Shown here: piece after piece, positions 27,712 to 37,331 of the stretch
How the letters are laid out: the number at the start of each line of letters is the position of its first letter
Position numbering within the stretch: position 1 is the first letter of the stretch
Assembly: GCA_040389065.1 (NCBI GenBank)
Contig: JAZKAR010000016.1
Span: 124,001-188,000 of the forward strand
Length of the DNA stretch: 64,000 bases
Source: JAZKAR01 sp040389065
GTDB lineage: Bacteria > Pseudomonadota > Gammaproteobacteria > Burkholderiales > Casimicrobiaceae
Reading direction: 5' to 3'
The notes under the pieces: model-generated
What the model was told of the DNA's origin: nothing
The model's input: the letters and a program-made list of their open reading frames with translations, nothing else
Database searches by the model: none
Translations under genes and position numbers: made by a program

Positions 27712-28563
27712 TTAAGCATAACGACGCCAAGTTTTCCAGGCGATCCATAGCTTACGTATAGGGGTGAGGGTAATACGTTGCTTGAAAACTGCGCGTCCCT
27801 CTGTGCGTAATTCTTGTAATAAAGCATGATAAATATGCGCCATAATTAACCCCGGGCGTTGAGCAGCGCGGTCAGCATCAGGTAGTTGCTGAAGAGCTTG
27901 AGCATAGTAACGTTCTGCTCGTTCAATTTGTTCTTGATAAAAACGATCAAATTGTTCTGGTGGGTTTCCATTTAACATATCATGCGTTTGAATATTATGG
28001 GCTTGCAACTCGTTTAAAGGAAGATAAAGACGATCACGCCGCGCATCTTCACCGATATCGCGTAGAATATTGGTTAGTTGTAGCGCCGTACCTAAAGATT
28101 TAGCATATTCCAACGTATTAGGATGTGAATAACCAAAAATACGCGCAGCTAAAAGCCCAACCGCACCTGCAACCCGGTAGCAGTAAATTTCAAGCGAAGC
28201 GAAATCAAGGTAGCGATGTTGAGTTAAATCCATTCGCATCCCATCAATAATATCGTTAAAAATAGCTTGAGGAAGTGCATAGTCATGAATAGCGTTGCGT
28301 AGCGCGCGCGTTACAGGGTGTTGAGGGTTATCTTGAAATAGGTTGTTAATTTCATCTCGCCACCAATCTAGTGTTTTTGAAGCTACGCTTGCTTCTGAAC
28401 ATTCATCAACTACATCATCTACTTCGCGGCAGAAAGCATACAAAGCAGTAATGGCTTGCCGACGTTCTGTAGGCAAAAAACGAAAACTATAATAGAAACT
28501 TGAGCCACTTTTAGCTGCTTTCTCTTCGCAGTAGGCGTAGTTGCTATCTGTAGATTGAGTCAT
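27712..28563 (-). CDS. hpnD: Presqualene diphosphate synthase HpnD
   Basis: It condenses two farnesyl diphosphates to presqualene diphosphate, the first step towards squalene and hopanoids. The two aspartate-rich motifs are intact (FCREVDDVVDE and NILRDIGEDARRDRLYLP). AGAVGLLAARIFGY fits the squalene/phytoene synthase family. I place the start at MTQSTDSNY, which leaves a 20-base overlap with hpnC; an in-frame ATG 14 codons upstream would enlarge the overlap to 62 bases. Neither has a strong ribosome site. Confidence 0.9.
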   Translation of the reverse strand: MTQSTDSNYAYCEEKAAKSGSSFYYSFRFLPTERRQAITALYAFCREVDDVVDECSEASVASKTLDWWRDEINNLFQDNPQHPVTRALRNAIHDYALPQAIFNDIIDGMRMDLTQHRYLDFASLEIYCYRVAGAVGLLAARIFGYSHPNTLEYAKSLGTALQLTNILRDIGEDARRDRLYLPLNELQAHNIQTHDMLNGNPPEQFDRFYQEQIERAERYYAQALQQLPDADRAAQRPGLIMAHIYHALLQELRTEGRAVFKQRITLTPIRKLWIAWKTWRRYA

Positions 28564-29395
28564 GATATTGTTTTGAGCCTCTACGAATCCATTGAATAGC
28601 ATCATAGAGTAGGATGGGTGTATCGGCTAGACCTAATTGAGGTTTAAATGCAAAAACATTGCCTTTTACAGTTCTGATTTTATAAATAATTCGAGCGCCT
28701 CCTGCTATAGCCATGGCTAATTCCCAGCGAATACGACCTTTGGTAACGTTTAATAAGGGAGCAGATTGATATAATAAATTTTCAGCTCGCTGTAATTGTT
28801 GTTCGATGAGACCTGCCCAAGCAAAATGGTGAACATATTCACCTAATGATAATTCTATTGATAAACCTGCGTTGATTACATCGTGATCCGGTAGATAGCG
28901 CTTGCCTTTCTCTTCATCTTCAGCAATATTTTGCCAAAAACTAATTAGCTGTAATGCTGTACATAATGCATCGAAATAAGAGGTTGCATGGTGAGGAATA
29001 CCATATATAGGCATTATCAAGCGACCTATAGAGTTAGCAGATCGAGCGCAATAGTTCAGCAGATGGTCATAAGAAATATAGCGTTGTACAATAACATTCT
29101 GTTTAAGGGCACTAAGAAGATCTTGCCATAAAAACCAAGATAAATGATATTGTTTCATAAATGGTGCAACAGCCAAAACATGATTATCAAAAACAACCTG
29201 ATTTTGCTCTGCGCAAGTTACGGCATGAGTAAGTGCTTCCATTGATTTAAGTCGTTGTTCTTGTGGGGTATTGGTGTCGTTGACCACATCGTTCGCATGA
29301 CGTGCTAATCGATAAATGGCGAGAATTGCTGGGCGAATATTACGCGGCAAATAGTAGGATGCTATAGGGAAATTTTCATAATGTTTGATCAACAT
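28544..29395 (-). CDS. hpnC: HpnC-type squalene synthase homologue, aspartate motifs altered
   Basis: HpnC turns presqualene diphosphate into hydroxysqualene. The start HYENFPIASYYLPRNIRPAI and the overlap with hpnD identify it. In the HpnC sequences I know, four family aspartates lie in ADDIADE, QDV and FWQDV blocks. Here these positions read Asn35 and Asn39 (ANDVVND), Asn100 (KQNV) and Asn156 (FWQNIAED). The frame is full-length and undamaged. The enzyme may be inactive or changed in activity. HpnE and the hopene cyclase are not in the window. Confidence 0.85.
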   Translation of the reverse strand: MLIKHYENFPIASYYLPRNIRPAILAIYRLARHANDVVNDTNTPQEQRLKSMEALTHAVTCAEQNQVVFDNHVLAVAPFMKQYHLSWFLWQDLLSALKQNVIVQRYISYDHLLNYCARSANSIGRLIMPIYGIPHHATSYFDALCTALQLISFWQNIAEDEEKGKRYLPDHDVINAGLSIELSLGEYVHHFAWAGLIEQQLQRAENLLYQSAPLLNVTKGRIRWELAMAIAGGARIIYKIRTVKGNVFAFKPQLGLADTPILLYDAIQWIRRGSKQYHDSIYR

Positions 29396-29673
29396 TTGAT
29401 TTAGTATCTGGGCAGTAAGGAGATTTTAGTTTACACTAGCGGGAAATTTAAGAAGCTCTTAAAATAACGTTATCAAAAAAACGCTAAGGAAAGCGTGTAG
29501 ACGAGTAAACTGTTAAAGCTCGTGTTTTGATAGCTAATATCAAATGCCAATGTTAAGAATGCTGTTTTATACTTATTTTGCGCTGATTGTTCAGGTCGCA
29601 ATAGGTTCTAGGCATGATTATATTAATAAGGCAAATGGTACAAGTAAGTGAGAGTGATCTGAAATAGTCTATT

Positions 29674-29758
<85 letters not shown>

Positions 29759-29884
29759 GTTTTTTTGTATCTAGGGCACTTCTAAATTTCATGCGCCAGA
29801 CATGCATGTAGCCAAAAGGTTTTGCATGGTTTGAGGCGGGTGACTTTAGAGAGCCCTATGTTTTTTTAATGAGGGTATAACTTC

Positions 29885-31240
29885 ATGCAGGTCTCTTTAG
29901 AAACCCTTGGCGCTTTACAGCGTCGTTTACATATTGCACTTCCTCAAGAACAGATTGATGCAGCAATTCAAGAGCGTGCTAAACGCGTTGCTAAAACAGC
30001 TAAAATTTCTGGTTTTCGTCCTGGCAAAGCGCCTCTCAATTTAGTATTACAACAGTATGGCGATACCATTCGTTCAGAAGTTATCAGTGCCAAGTTAGAT
30101 GTAAGCTTTAATGATGCATTGAAGCAACAGGCAATTGCAGCTGATTCTTTGGCAGGTTATCCCCAGTTTGGTGCTAAAGCTGGTGAACCTCAAGCCGGTT
30201 TTTTTGAGTTCACGGCTACCTTTGAAGTTATGCCTGAAATTCCTCAAGCAGATTTTTCATCTGTAGAAATTCAGCGTCCAGTTGTAACCATTGAAGACTC
30301 CGATATAGATTACACCTTAGATGTTTTGCGTCGTCAGCGTGCTGTATTTGCAACAGTAGATCGTGCTGCTCAAGATGGCGATAGAGTATCTATTGATTTT
30401 GAAGGGCGTTTAGATGGTGTGCCTTTTGAAGGTGGTAGCGCTCAAAATCAGCGTCTTGATGTTGGTGCTAAACAATTTTTACCTGATTTTGAAGCCGGAG
30501 TAATTGGCTTAAAAGCTGGCGAGTCTAAAGAGATTAAAGTAAATTTTCCTGCTGAATACGGCGCAGAAAATTTAGCCGGTAAACAAGCTGACTTTACACT
30601 TACCATGCGTGAAGTACAGGGCGCTCAATTGCCTGAACTCAATGATGAGTTTGCAAAATCGTTAGGCGTTAAAACAGGTACCCTAGAAGCATTGCGTTCT
30701 GAAGTACGCCGTAATCTTGAATTAGAATTAGTGCGTCGTGTACGTGAGAATGTGCGTGATCAGGTATTTAAAGGTTTATTAGCGATTCATGATCTTGAAT
30801 TACCCCAAGCATTAATTGCAGAAGAAATTCAAGAGCTTAAAAATGGTGCTTTAAAACGTTTCAAAGATATGGGTGTTCAACAGCCTACACCTGATATGTT
30901 AAAGAATGAATATTTTGAGGCTAATGCACGTGAGCAAGTTAAATTACGTTTGGTGTTAAGTCATCTTGTACGTAAAAATGAATTAAAACCAGAAGTAGAA
31001 CGCACTCGCCGTTTAGTTGAAGAAGCTTCCCAAGCTTATGAAAACCCACCTGAAGTTACCGAGTGGGTATATCAAAATGCTGATCAATTACGTCAGTTTG
31101 AAGCTGCAGCCGTTGAAGAGGCTTTCGTTGAGTGGGTATTAGGTCAAGCTAAAGTAAATGATCTTCCCCAAAGCTTGTCGAAGTTTTATGGCCGTGAAGA
31201 AAATTCTGCAGCAGCAGCAGCTTCTTCCGCAGCGGCGTAA
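29885..31240 (+). CDS. tig: Trigger factor (ribosome-associated chaperone)
   Basis: It is a peptidyl-prolyl isomerase that meets nascent chains at the ribosome exit. The ribosome-binding loop GFRPGKAP is at about residues 42-49. The FKBP domain is at about 160-245 (DGDRVSIDFEGRLDGVPFEGG). The long C-terminal helical arms end in an Ala-rich tail. Length is 451, slightly long because of that tail. The usual downstream clpP-clpX-lon genes are absent; a strong terminator and the convergent hutI follow instead. Confidence 0.96.
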   Translation: MQVSLETLGALQRRLHIALPQEQIDAAIQERAKRVAKTAKISGFRPGKAPLNLVLQQYGDTIRSEVISAKLDVSFNDALKQQAIAADSLAGYPQFGAKAGEPQAGFFEFTATFEVMPEIPQADFSSVEIQRPVVTIEDSDIDYTLDVLRRQRAVFATVDRAAQDGDRVSIDFEGRLDGVPFEGGSAQNQRLDVGAKQFLPDFEAGVIGLKAGESKEIKVNFPAEYGAENLAGKQADFTLTMREVQGAQLPELNDEFAKSLGVKTGTLEALRSEVRRNLELELVRRVRENVRDQVFKGLLAIHDLELPQALIAEEIQELKNGALKRFKDMGVQQPTPDMLKNEYFEANAREQVKLRLVLSHLVRKNELKPEVERTRRLVEEASQAYENPPEVTEWVYQNADQLRQFEAAAVEEAFVEWVLGQAKVNDLPQSLSKFYGREENSAAAAASSAAA

Positions 31241-31305
31241 TACTATTTAAGTAACTTGCTAGTATTCTTCTAAATTTTGTTTGATGAAGAGTACTTGAAA
31301 GAAGT

Positions 31306-31354
31306 AAAAGCGCAACTTTTTATCTTTTTTAAATGATAAGGTTGCGCTTTTTTA
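31306..31354 (+). terminator. Rho-independent terminator of tig
   Basis: The stem AAAAGCGCAAC / GTTGCGCTTTT contains an inner TTATC/GATAA stem and ends in a T tract. It is near-symmetrical and probably also stops hutI transcription from the other side. Confidence 0.85.
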
Positions 31355-31373
31355 TTGGGCGAAATGCATTAGT

Positions 31374-32615
31374 CTAATCTAATACGGCAGGGCGTAACTT
31401 GCCTTCATTTACTACCTGACGGCAAGGTTTGGCGCCAATGGTATAGCAAAGATCGCCTGGTCGTTCAATGTCCCATAATGCAAAATCAGCTAATTTGCCA
31501 ACTGCTAAGCTACCAAGAGCGTGTTCTATACCTAGCGCCCGTGCTGCATTCAATGTTACTCCAGCTAGGGCTTCTAAAGGCGTAAGGCGAAACAAGGTAC
31601 AGGCCATATTCATCGCAAGCAATAGCGATGTCATCGGTGAGGTACCAGGATTACAGTCTGTGGCAATTGCGAGTGGTACACCTGCTTCGCGTAAAGCTTG
31701 TATGGGTGGCTGCTTTGTTTCACGTAAGAAGTAGAACGCACCTGGCAACAGTACAGCCACTGTGTTTGCCTGCTTCATTGCAGCAATGCCTTCCATCGAC
31801 AGATACTCAAGATGATCTGCTGATAATCCACCATACCGAGCAGTAAGTTGTGCACCGCTTTGGTCTGAAAGTTGTTCAGCATGAAGCTTTATAGGTAAGC
31901 CAAGAGAGCAGGCTTTACTAAATAAGCGTTCTGTTTGCTCTGTTGAGAAGCCAATTTTTTCACAGAATGCATCTACTGCATCAATAAGCCCTTCTTCAGC
32001 AAGTAGAGGTAGCATTTGCTGGCATAGCATATCGATATAGGTATCAGCTTGGTGAGTATATTCTGGTGGTACTGTATGTGCCCCAAGAAAAGTAGTTTTT
32101 ATCCGAACCGGTAAATCTTTACCTAGTCGGCGCGCAGTACGGAGCATTTTGCGCTCACTGGCAAGGTCAAGGCCGTAACCTGATTTAATTTCCAGCGTGG
32201 TGACACCTTCGGATAATAGATTCATTACGCGTGGCAAACTGGCATCGTATAATGCTTGTTCAGATGCGTTACGCGTTGCTAGTACTGTTGATAGAATTCC
32301 TCCGCCTCGTTGCGCAATCTCTTCGTAGCTTATTCCATTGAGACGAGCTTCGAACTCCTCGCTGCGAGTGCCAGCATAGACAATATGTGTATGACAATCG
32401 ATTAATCCTGGTGTAAGCCAGTAGCCTTTTCCATCATATTCAGTTTGAGATTGATAGGGAGGTAGTTCACTGCGCTTGCCCAACCACGCAATGCGTCCAT
32501 TACGAACTGCAATAGCAGCATCACGTATTTCGCCGTATCCTTCATATCCTTCAGCCATTGTGGCAAGGTGAACATTCACCCATACTGTATCCCATTGCTG
32601 CAAATCATATGACAT
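31374..32615 (-). CDS. hutI: Imidazolonepropionase
   Basis: Third step of histidine breakdown: 4-imidazolone-5-propionate to N-formimino-L-glutamate. The amidohydrolase-fold metal motif LIDCHTHIVYAGTRSEEF is present. The substrate-loop GGGILSTVLATR follows, with KSGYGLD, the second metal site KLHAEQLSDQSGAQ and the Asp of LAIATDCNPGTSP. Length is 413, as usual. It is the last gene of the hut cluster, about 310 bases beyond hutG with repeats between. Confidence 0.96.
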   Translation of the reverse strand: MSYDLQQWDTVWVNVHLATMAEGYEGYGEIRDAAIAVRNGRIAWLGKRSELPPYQSQTEYDGKGYWLTPGLIDCHTHIVYAGTRSEEFEARLNGISYEEIAQRGGGILSTVLATRNASEQALYDASLPRVMNLLSEGVTTLEIKSGYGLDLASERKMLRTARRLGKDLPVRIKTTFLGAHTVPPEYTHQADTYIDMLCQQMLPLLAEEGLIDAVDAFCEKIGFSTEQTERLFSKACSLGLPIKLHAEQLSDQSGAQLTARYGGLSADHLEYLSMEGIAAMKQANTVAVLLPGAFYFLRETKQPPIQALREAGVPLAIATDCNPGTSPMTSLLLAMNMACTLFRLTPLEALAGVTLNAARALGIEHALGSLAVGKLADFALWDIERPGDLCYTIGAKPCRQVVNEGKLRPAVLD

Positions 32616-32723
32616 GCGGCTTTCCTTTACATAAGGCTGCTAGAATTGGGTAGCTTTAGCTCGTATTAATCAAACGTTAATTAATCTGAGATTAGGGTAG
32701 TAATTATTGATTAAAAAGCAAAA

Positions 32724-32881
32724 CTCCCTCTCCTCTTGAGGTAGGGGGTAGGGTATGCTGATTAGACGTTATAAGGTTTGATTTATCTTTTATTTTTATG
32801 AAGGAAAAAGATAAATCAACCTTTTACGTTGGCTCAACCGCCCCCTCATCCTAACCTTCTCCCTCGATGGGAGAAGGAATT
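32724..32881. repeat. Palindromic C/T-rich intergenic repeat between hutG and hutI
   Basis: Two G/C-rich blocks bound the element, CCCTCTCCTCTTGAGG... at 32727 and CCCCCTCATCCTAACC... at 32841, the latter with CTTCTCCC/GGGAGAAG pairing. Between them a long hairpin is formed by AAGGTTTGATTTATCTTTT (32773-32791) and AAAAGATAAATCAACCTT (32806-32823) with one bulge. Such CCCTCTCC...GGAGAGGG sequences are common dispersed intergenic repeats in proteobacteria. A related block lies at 45186. Confidence 0.6.
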
Positions 32882-32927
32882 TATACAGAATCAATGATTA
32901 TTATCCCAAGCTCAAGTTAGTTATTTA

Positions 32928-33911
32928 TCATGAGGTGTACCAGCCTTCCGCAATACGGGCTACTAATCTGGCAGCCACGCGGGCTGTTTGCTGATCGATA
33001 TCATAATTTGGATTAAGTTCAGCAATATCAACAGTGAGTAATTTGCCACTTGTTGTAATAGCGTCGATAACTGATTCAATCACTTCAAGTGCTACTCCAC
33101 GGGCTGCTGGTGCACTTACTCCCGGTGCGATAGCTGCAGGGAGTACATCTAAACAAACTGTTAAATAAAGATAGTCGATCTGTGAAATAAACGATTGAAC
33201 GGTATCAAGTACTAATTGTAAGCGCATATTCGTCATTTCTTCATCAGTACGCCATACTACGCCAAGCGTTTTTGCCCGATGAAACAACGATTGAGTATTT
33301 GCAAAGCGGCTAATACCAAGACAGCAATAATGAAAGGGCCAGCCTTGTGCTTTGCAATACTCGGCAATTTGTAAAAAAGGAGTGCCAGAGCTTGCTCGCT
33401 CGCTTACACGTAAATCAAAGTGAGCATCAAGATTGATAACGCCAATGCGAGGGTTTAGCGCATGCTTAGATACATGCTGTGCAAGACCACAAAAAGAACT
33501 ATAAGCAATTTCGTGACCCCCGCCGATAGCAATGGGCAGCCTGCCGGTATGTAGAATAGTTGAAATAATATTCGCTAGTTCTTGTTGTGCTTCCTCAAGG
33601 CCATCACTACTATCTTTTTGTTCACAAATAACATCACCTGCATCTGTAATGGAGTGACATTGCAACACGGGCATGTTTCCTAAGGGGTGGCGTATGGCTG
33701 AGGGGCCTTGGCAAGCACCTAACCGCCCATGATTGCGTGCTACCCCTGTATCGCAAGCGAAGCCAATTAAAGCAATACCTTTTTCAAAGTGTGCTTCAGC
33801 TGCAGCAAAAGGCTGAATGATTTGATGCCACCGTTTGCCAAATTCTCCTTCTAAGGTATCGAGACGGCCTTGCCATAATTTCATATCCGGTAAGATGTGC
33901 ATGGGTAGCAT
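32928..33911 (-). CDS. hutG: Formimidoylglutamase
   Basis: Last step of histidine breakdown: N-formimino-L-glutamate to glutamate and formamide. It is a 327-residue ureohydrolase-fold enzyme whose two-manganese site is visible in IGGGHEIAYS, INLDAHFDLR, CLDVLP and DIAELNP. The SSGTPFLQ loop fits HutG rather than arginase. It lies 22 bases after hutH, so they share a transcript. An ATG three codons inside (MHILPD) is an alternative start. Confidence 0.94.
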   Translation of the reverse strand: MLPMHILPDMKLWQGRLDTLEGEFGKRWHQIIQPFAAAEAHFEKGIALIGFACDTGVARNHGRLGACQGPSAIRHPLGNMPVLQCHSITDAGDVICEQKDSSDGLEEAQQELANIISTILHTGRLPIAIGGGHEIAYSSFCGLAQHVSKHALNPRIGVINLDAHFDLRVSERASSGTPFLQIAEYCKAQGWPFHYCCLGISRFANTQSLFHRAKTLGVVWRTDEEMTNMRLQLVLDTVQSFISQIDYLYLTVCLDVLPAAIAPGVSAPAARGVALEVIESVIDAITTSGKLLTVDIAELNPNYDIDQQTARVAARLVARIAEGWYTS

Positions 33912-33933
33912 CCTGTTTAGGAGTTTTGCTGCT

Positions 33934-35475
33934 TCAAGCGCTATACAAATCGTTAAACAAGTCTTTGCAGCTCAAGGTCAATTCACCATTGATCACCATC
34001 TGTGTTGCTGCTGCAATATCAGGGGCAAGCAAACGATCTTTATCATAAAAGCTAACTTGAGTACGAAGATGTTGATGTACTTGAGCTAGTAAAGGAGATG
34101 TGATTAACGGGCGATGAAAATCTATGCCTTGAGCAGCAGCAAGAAATTCAATGCCGATAATATTCGATGTATTAAATGCCATTTCACTTAAGCGCCGACC
34201 TGCAAATGTTGCCATGCTGACATGATCTTCTTGGTTGGCCGAGGTCGGCAGGCTATCAACACTAGCTGGATGAGCCAGCGATTTATTTTCTGAAGCGAGC
34301 GCTGCTGCGGTGACGTGTGCGATCATAAATCCAGAATTAAGCCCTGAGGAGGCAACGAGGAAAGGGGGAAGACCTGACAGCGTGGAATCGATAAGTAAAG
34401 CAATACGGCGTTCAGAAAGAGCGCCAATTTCAGCGATAGCGAGAGCAAGGGTATCGGCTGCAAAGGCCACCGGTTCAGCGTGAAAGTTACCGCCAGAAAT
34501 GACTTCACCATCGTTAGCATACACGAGAGGGTTGTCGGTAACGGCGTTGGCTTCTATGAGTAATGTACGAGCAACATTGTTCATGAGATCAAGGCAAGCT
34601 CCCATTACTTGCGGTTGGCAGCGCAAACTATAGGGATCTTGCACTCGTTCATCGTTTTCAATATGGGAGCGGCGAATATCACTTCCATTCAGCAATTGGC
34701 GGTAAATTTTTGCAACGGCTATTTGCCCAGGTTGCCCACGTACTGCGTGAATACGATGATCAAAAGGAGTGTCACTTCCTTTTGCTGCATCGACTGACAA
34801 AGCGCCTGTGATAATGGCAGCTTCTAATAAGCGCTCAGCAAAAAATAGTCCGTTCAAAGCCAGTGCAGTAGAGACTTGTGTGCCATTAATGAGAGCTAGC
34901 CCCTCTTTTGCGGCGAGAGTCACGGGTTGAATATTCGCATGTGCGAGAGCTTCTTTGGCTGGCATTATGTTGCCATTCACACTAACATTGCCTTCGCCCA
35001 TGAGTGCTAAAGTCATGTGCGCTAATGGAGCAAGATCACCTGAAGCGCCAACAGAACCTTTGCCTGGAATACAAGGCATGATATCGGCGTTATATAGGGC
35101 AATCATTGTATCAATGACAGATGCACGAATACCTGAGTAGCCCCGCGCCAGGCTGCCGACTTTCATCGCTATAATCAGGCGTGTTACGGCATTATCTAGT
35201 AGCGCACCTACACCGACAGAATGAGAAAGAATCAAGTTGCGCTGAAGTTCTTCTAGTTGTTCATTGGGAATATGGGTGTTGGCAAGCTTGCCAAAGCCGG
35301 TATTAATACCGTAAGCGGGAGCGCCTTGCTCAACAATGTTATGAATCGCTGCCGCAGAAGTATGAATGGCAGAATAGGCTTCTTTAGGTAACTCCAGCTG
35401 TGGGGCATTGAACCAAATTGAGCGAAGCTGGTTTAAGGTAATATGGCCTGGATTAAGAATAAGTGTGGTTTTCAT
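33934..35475 (-). CDS. hutH: Histidine ammonia-lyase
   Basis: First step of histidine breakdown: histidine to urocanate and ammonia. The self-made MIO cofactor arises from Ala144-Ser145-Gly146 in GSVGASGDLAPL. The active-site region also shows YGINTGFG and QEDHVSMATFAGRR. The start at MKTTLILNPG overlaps the hutU stop (ATGA) and has GAGGTAC upstream. Length is 513, normal for the family. Confidence 0.97.
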   Translation of the reverse strand: MKTTLILNPGHITLNQLRSIWFNAPQLELPKEAYSAIHTSAAAIHNIVEQGAPAYGINTGFGKLANTHIPNEQLEELQRNLILSHSVGVGALLDNAVTRLIIAMKVGSLARGYSGIRASVIDTMIALYNADIMPCIPGKGSVGASGDLAPLAHMTLALMGEGNVSVNGNIMPAKEALAHANIQPVTLAAKEGLALINGTQVSTALALNGLFFAERLLEAAIITGALSVDAAKGSDTPFDHRIHAVRGQPGQIAVAKIYRQLLNGSDIRRSHIENDERVQDPYSLRCQPQVMGACLDLMNNVARTLLIEANAVTDNPLVYANDGEVISGGNFHAEPVAFAADTLALAIAEIGALSERRIALLIDSTLSGLPPFLVASSGLNSGFMIAHVTAAALASENKSLAHPASVDSLPTSANQEDHVSMATFAGRRLSEMAFNTSNIIGIEFLAAAQGIDFHRPLITSPLLAQVHQHLRTQVSFYDKDRLLAPDIAAATQMVINGELTLSCKDLFNDLYSA

Positions 35476-37205
35476 AAAGTACCTCGTTGTTTTATCATAG
35501 GTAACTTCAATCCTTGCCGCTGCGCGCATGCTGCAGCGGCTTCATAGCCTGCATCTGCATGTCGCATAACACCTGAGCCGCAGTCATTCACCAGCACTCT
35601 AGCTAAACGTTTTGCAGCAGCTTCGCTGCCATCTGCCACGATAACCATACCCGCATGTTGAGAGTAACCCATACCAACACCGCCCCCATGATGCAAAGAT
35701 ACCCAGGTGGCTCCGCTGGCTGTATTCAGCAGCGCATTGAGCAGAGGCCAATCGGAGACTGCATCGGTTCCATCCAACATATCCTCTGTTTCGCGGTTGG
35801 GGCTTGCTACCGAGCCTGTATCAAGATGATCTCGACCGATAACGATAGGCGCTTTCAGCTCGCCGTTTTTCACCATTTCATTAAACGCTAAGCCAGCAAG
35901 ATGGCGCTCTCCTAACCCAAGCCAGCAGATACGAGCAGGAAGGCCTTGAAAAGCGATGCGTTCACGTGCCAACTTTAACCAATGATGCACATGTTTATTT
36001 TGTGGAAACAATTCCTTAATCTTGGCATCTGTTTTGTAAATATCTTCAGGATCACCTGAAAGCGCTACCCAACGGAATGGCCCTTTACCTTCACAGAATA
36101 GCGGGCGAATGTAGGCAGGTACGAACCCGGGAAAATCAAAGGCATTTTCTATACCTGTGTCAAAAGCTACTTGCCGAATATTATTGCCATAATCAACCAC
36201 AGGAATGCCCATACGATGAAAATCTAGCATTGCTTGTACATGCTTTGCACATGATAGTGCAGCATCTAAAGTTAATTTTATATGCTGTGATGGATTTTGC
36301 TGCGCAGCCTTCCATTCTTCCACAGTCCACCCAATAGGTAGATAGCCATGAATAAGATCATGCGCAGAGGTTTGATCTGTAACAAGATCAGGTTTTATGC
36401 TGCCGGCGTTCGCACGTTTTACTATTTCGGGAAGAATCTCTGCAGCATTTCCTAAAAGACCAATAGAAATGACTTCGTTACATGAAGTATGGTGTTTGAT
36501 AAGTGCAAGTGCATCATCAAGATCTTTCGCTTGTTTATCTAGGTAGCGTGTACGAAGGCGAAAATCAATGCGGCTCTGCTGGCATTCAATATTAAGTGAA
36601 ACAGCGCCAGCAAGTGTTGCAGCTAAGGGTTGTGCTGCCCCCATGCCGCCTAACCCAGCTGTTAATATCCATCTACCTGACCAGTTACCTTGATAATGCT
36701 GACGCCCTGCTTCTACAAACGTTTCATATGTGCCTTGAACGATACCCTGGCTGCCAATATAGATCCAACTGCCTGCTGTCATCTGGCCAAACATAAACAG
36801 ACCTTGGCGATCAAGCTCGTTAAAATTTTTCCAGTCTGCCCATTTAGGCACAAGATTTGAATTGGCAAGCAGCACGCGCGGCGCGTCTTCATGCGTTTTG
36901 AATACGCCAACAGGTTTGCCTGATTGAATCAACAACGTTTCGTCGTTATTTAATTCTTTTAACGTTTCCAGAATTTTATCAAAGCATTCCCAATTACGTG
37001 CAGCACGACCAATGCCACCATATACAACGAGATGCTTTGGGTTTTCAGCCACTTCGGGATCAAGATTATTTTGAATCATGCGAAAGGCTGCTTCTGTAAG
37101 CCAGCTCTTGCAGTGCATTTTACTGCCGTGAGGCGCTCGAATAACGCGGGAGGCATCCCAGCGTGAATCATTATCAAGGTTGAGCGGTTCTTTTAAGGTA
37201 GTCAT
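35472..37205 (-). CDS. hutU: Urocanate hydratase
   Basis: Second step of histidine breakdown: urocanate to imidazolonepropionate, using a tightly bound NAD+. The NAD-binding block WILTAGLGGMGAAQPLAATL is at about residues 174-193, and SLHHGGGVGMGYSQHAGMV lies near the C-terminus. I start at MTTLKEPLNL, which has AGGAAGG before it; the frame begins seven codons earlier without a site. It is the first gene of hutU-hutH-hutG. No HutC-type regulator is in the window. Confidence 0.97.
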   Translation of the reverse strand: MTTLKEPLNLDNDSRWDASRVIRAPHGSKMHCKSWLTEAAFRMIQNNLDPEVAENPKHLVVYGGIGRAARNWECFDKILETLKELNNDETLLIQSGKPVGVFKTHEDAPRVLLANSNLVPKWADWKNFNELDRQGLFMFGQMTAGSWIYIGSQGIVQGTYETFVEAGRQHYQGNWSGRWILTAGLGGMGAAQPLAATLAGAVSLNIECQQSRIDFRLRTRYLDKQAKDLDDALALIKHHTSCNEVISIGLLGNAAEILPEIVKRANAGSIKPDLVTDQTSAHDLIHGYLPIGWTVEEWKAAQQNPSQHIKLTLDAALSCAKHVQAMLDFHRMGIPVVDYGNNIRQVAFDTGIENAFDFPGFVPAYIRPLFCEGKGPFRWVALSGDPEDIYKTDAKIKELFPQNKHVHHWLKLARERIAFQGLPARICWLGLGERHLAGLAFNEMVKNGELKAPIVIGRDHLDTGSVASPNRETEDMLDGTDAVSDWPLLNALLNTASGATWVSLHHGGGVGMGYSQHAGMVIVADGSEAAAKRLARVLVNDCGSGVMRHADAGYEAAAACAQRQGLKLPMIKQRGTL

Positions 37206-37331
37206 AACATTTCCTTCCTCACGCATGATATGGTTTTATTGAATCTTAATTTTTATACCTTTTGCAAAAATAAACTGAGTCATCAGTATGTTGTTAGTAG
37301 CTGTTCGTTGTAGTAATAAAGAAAGCCTCGC

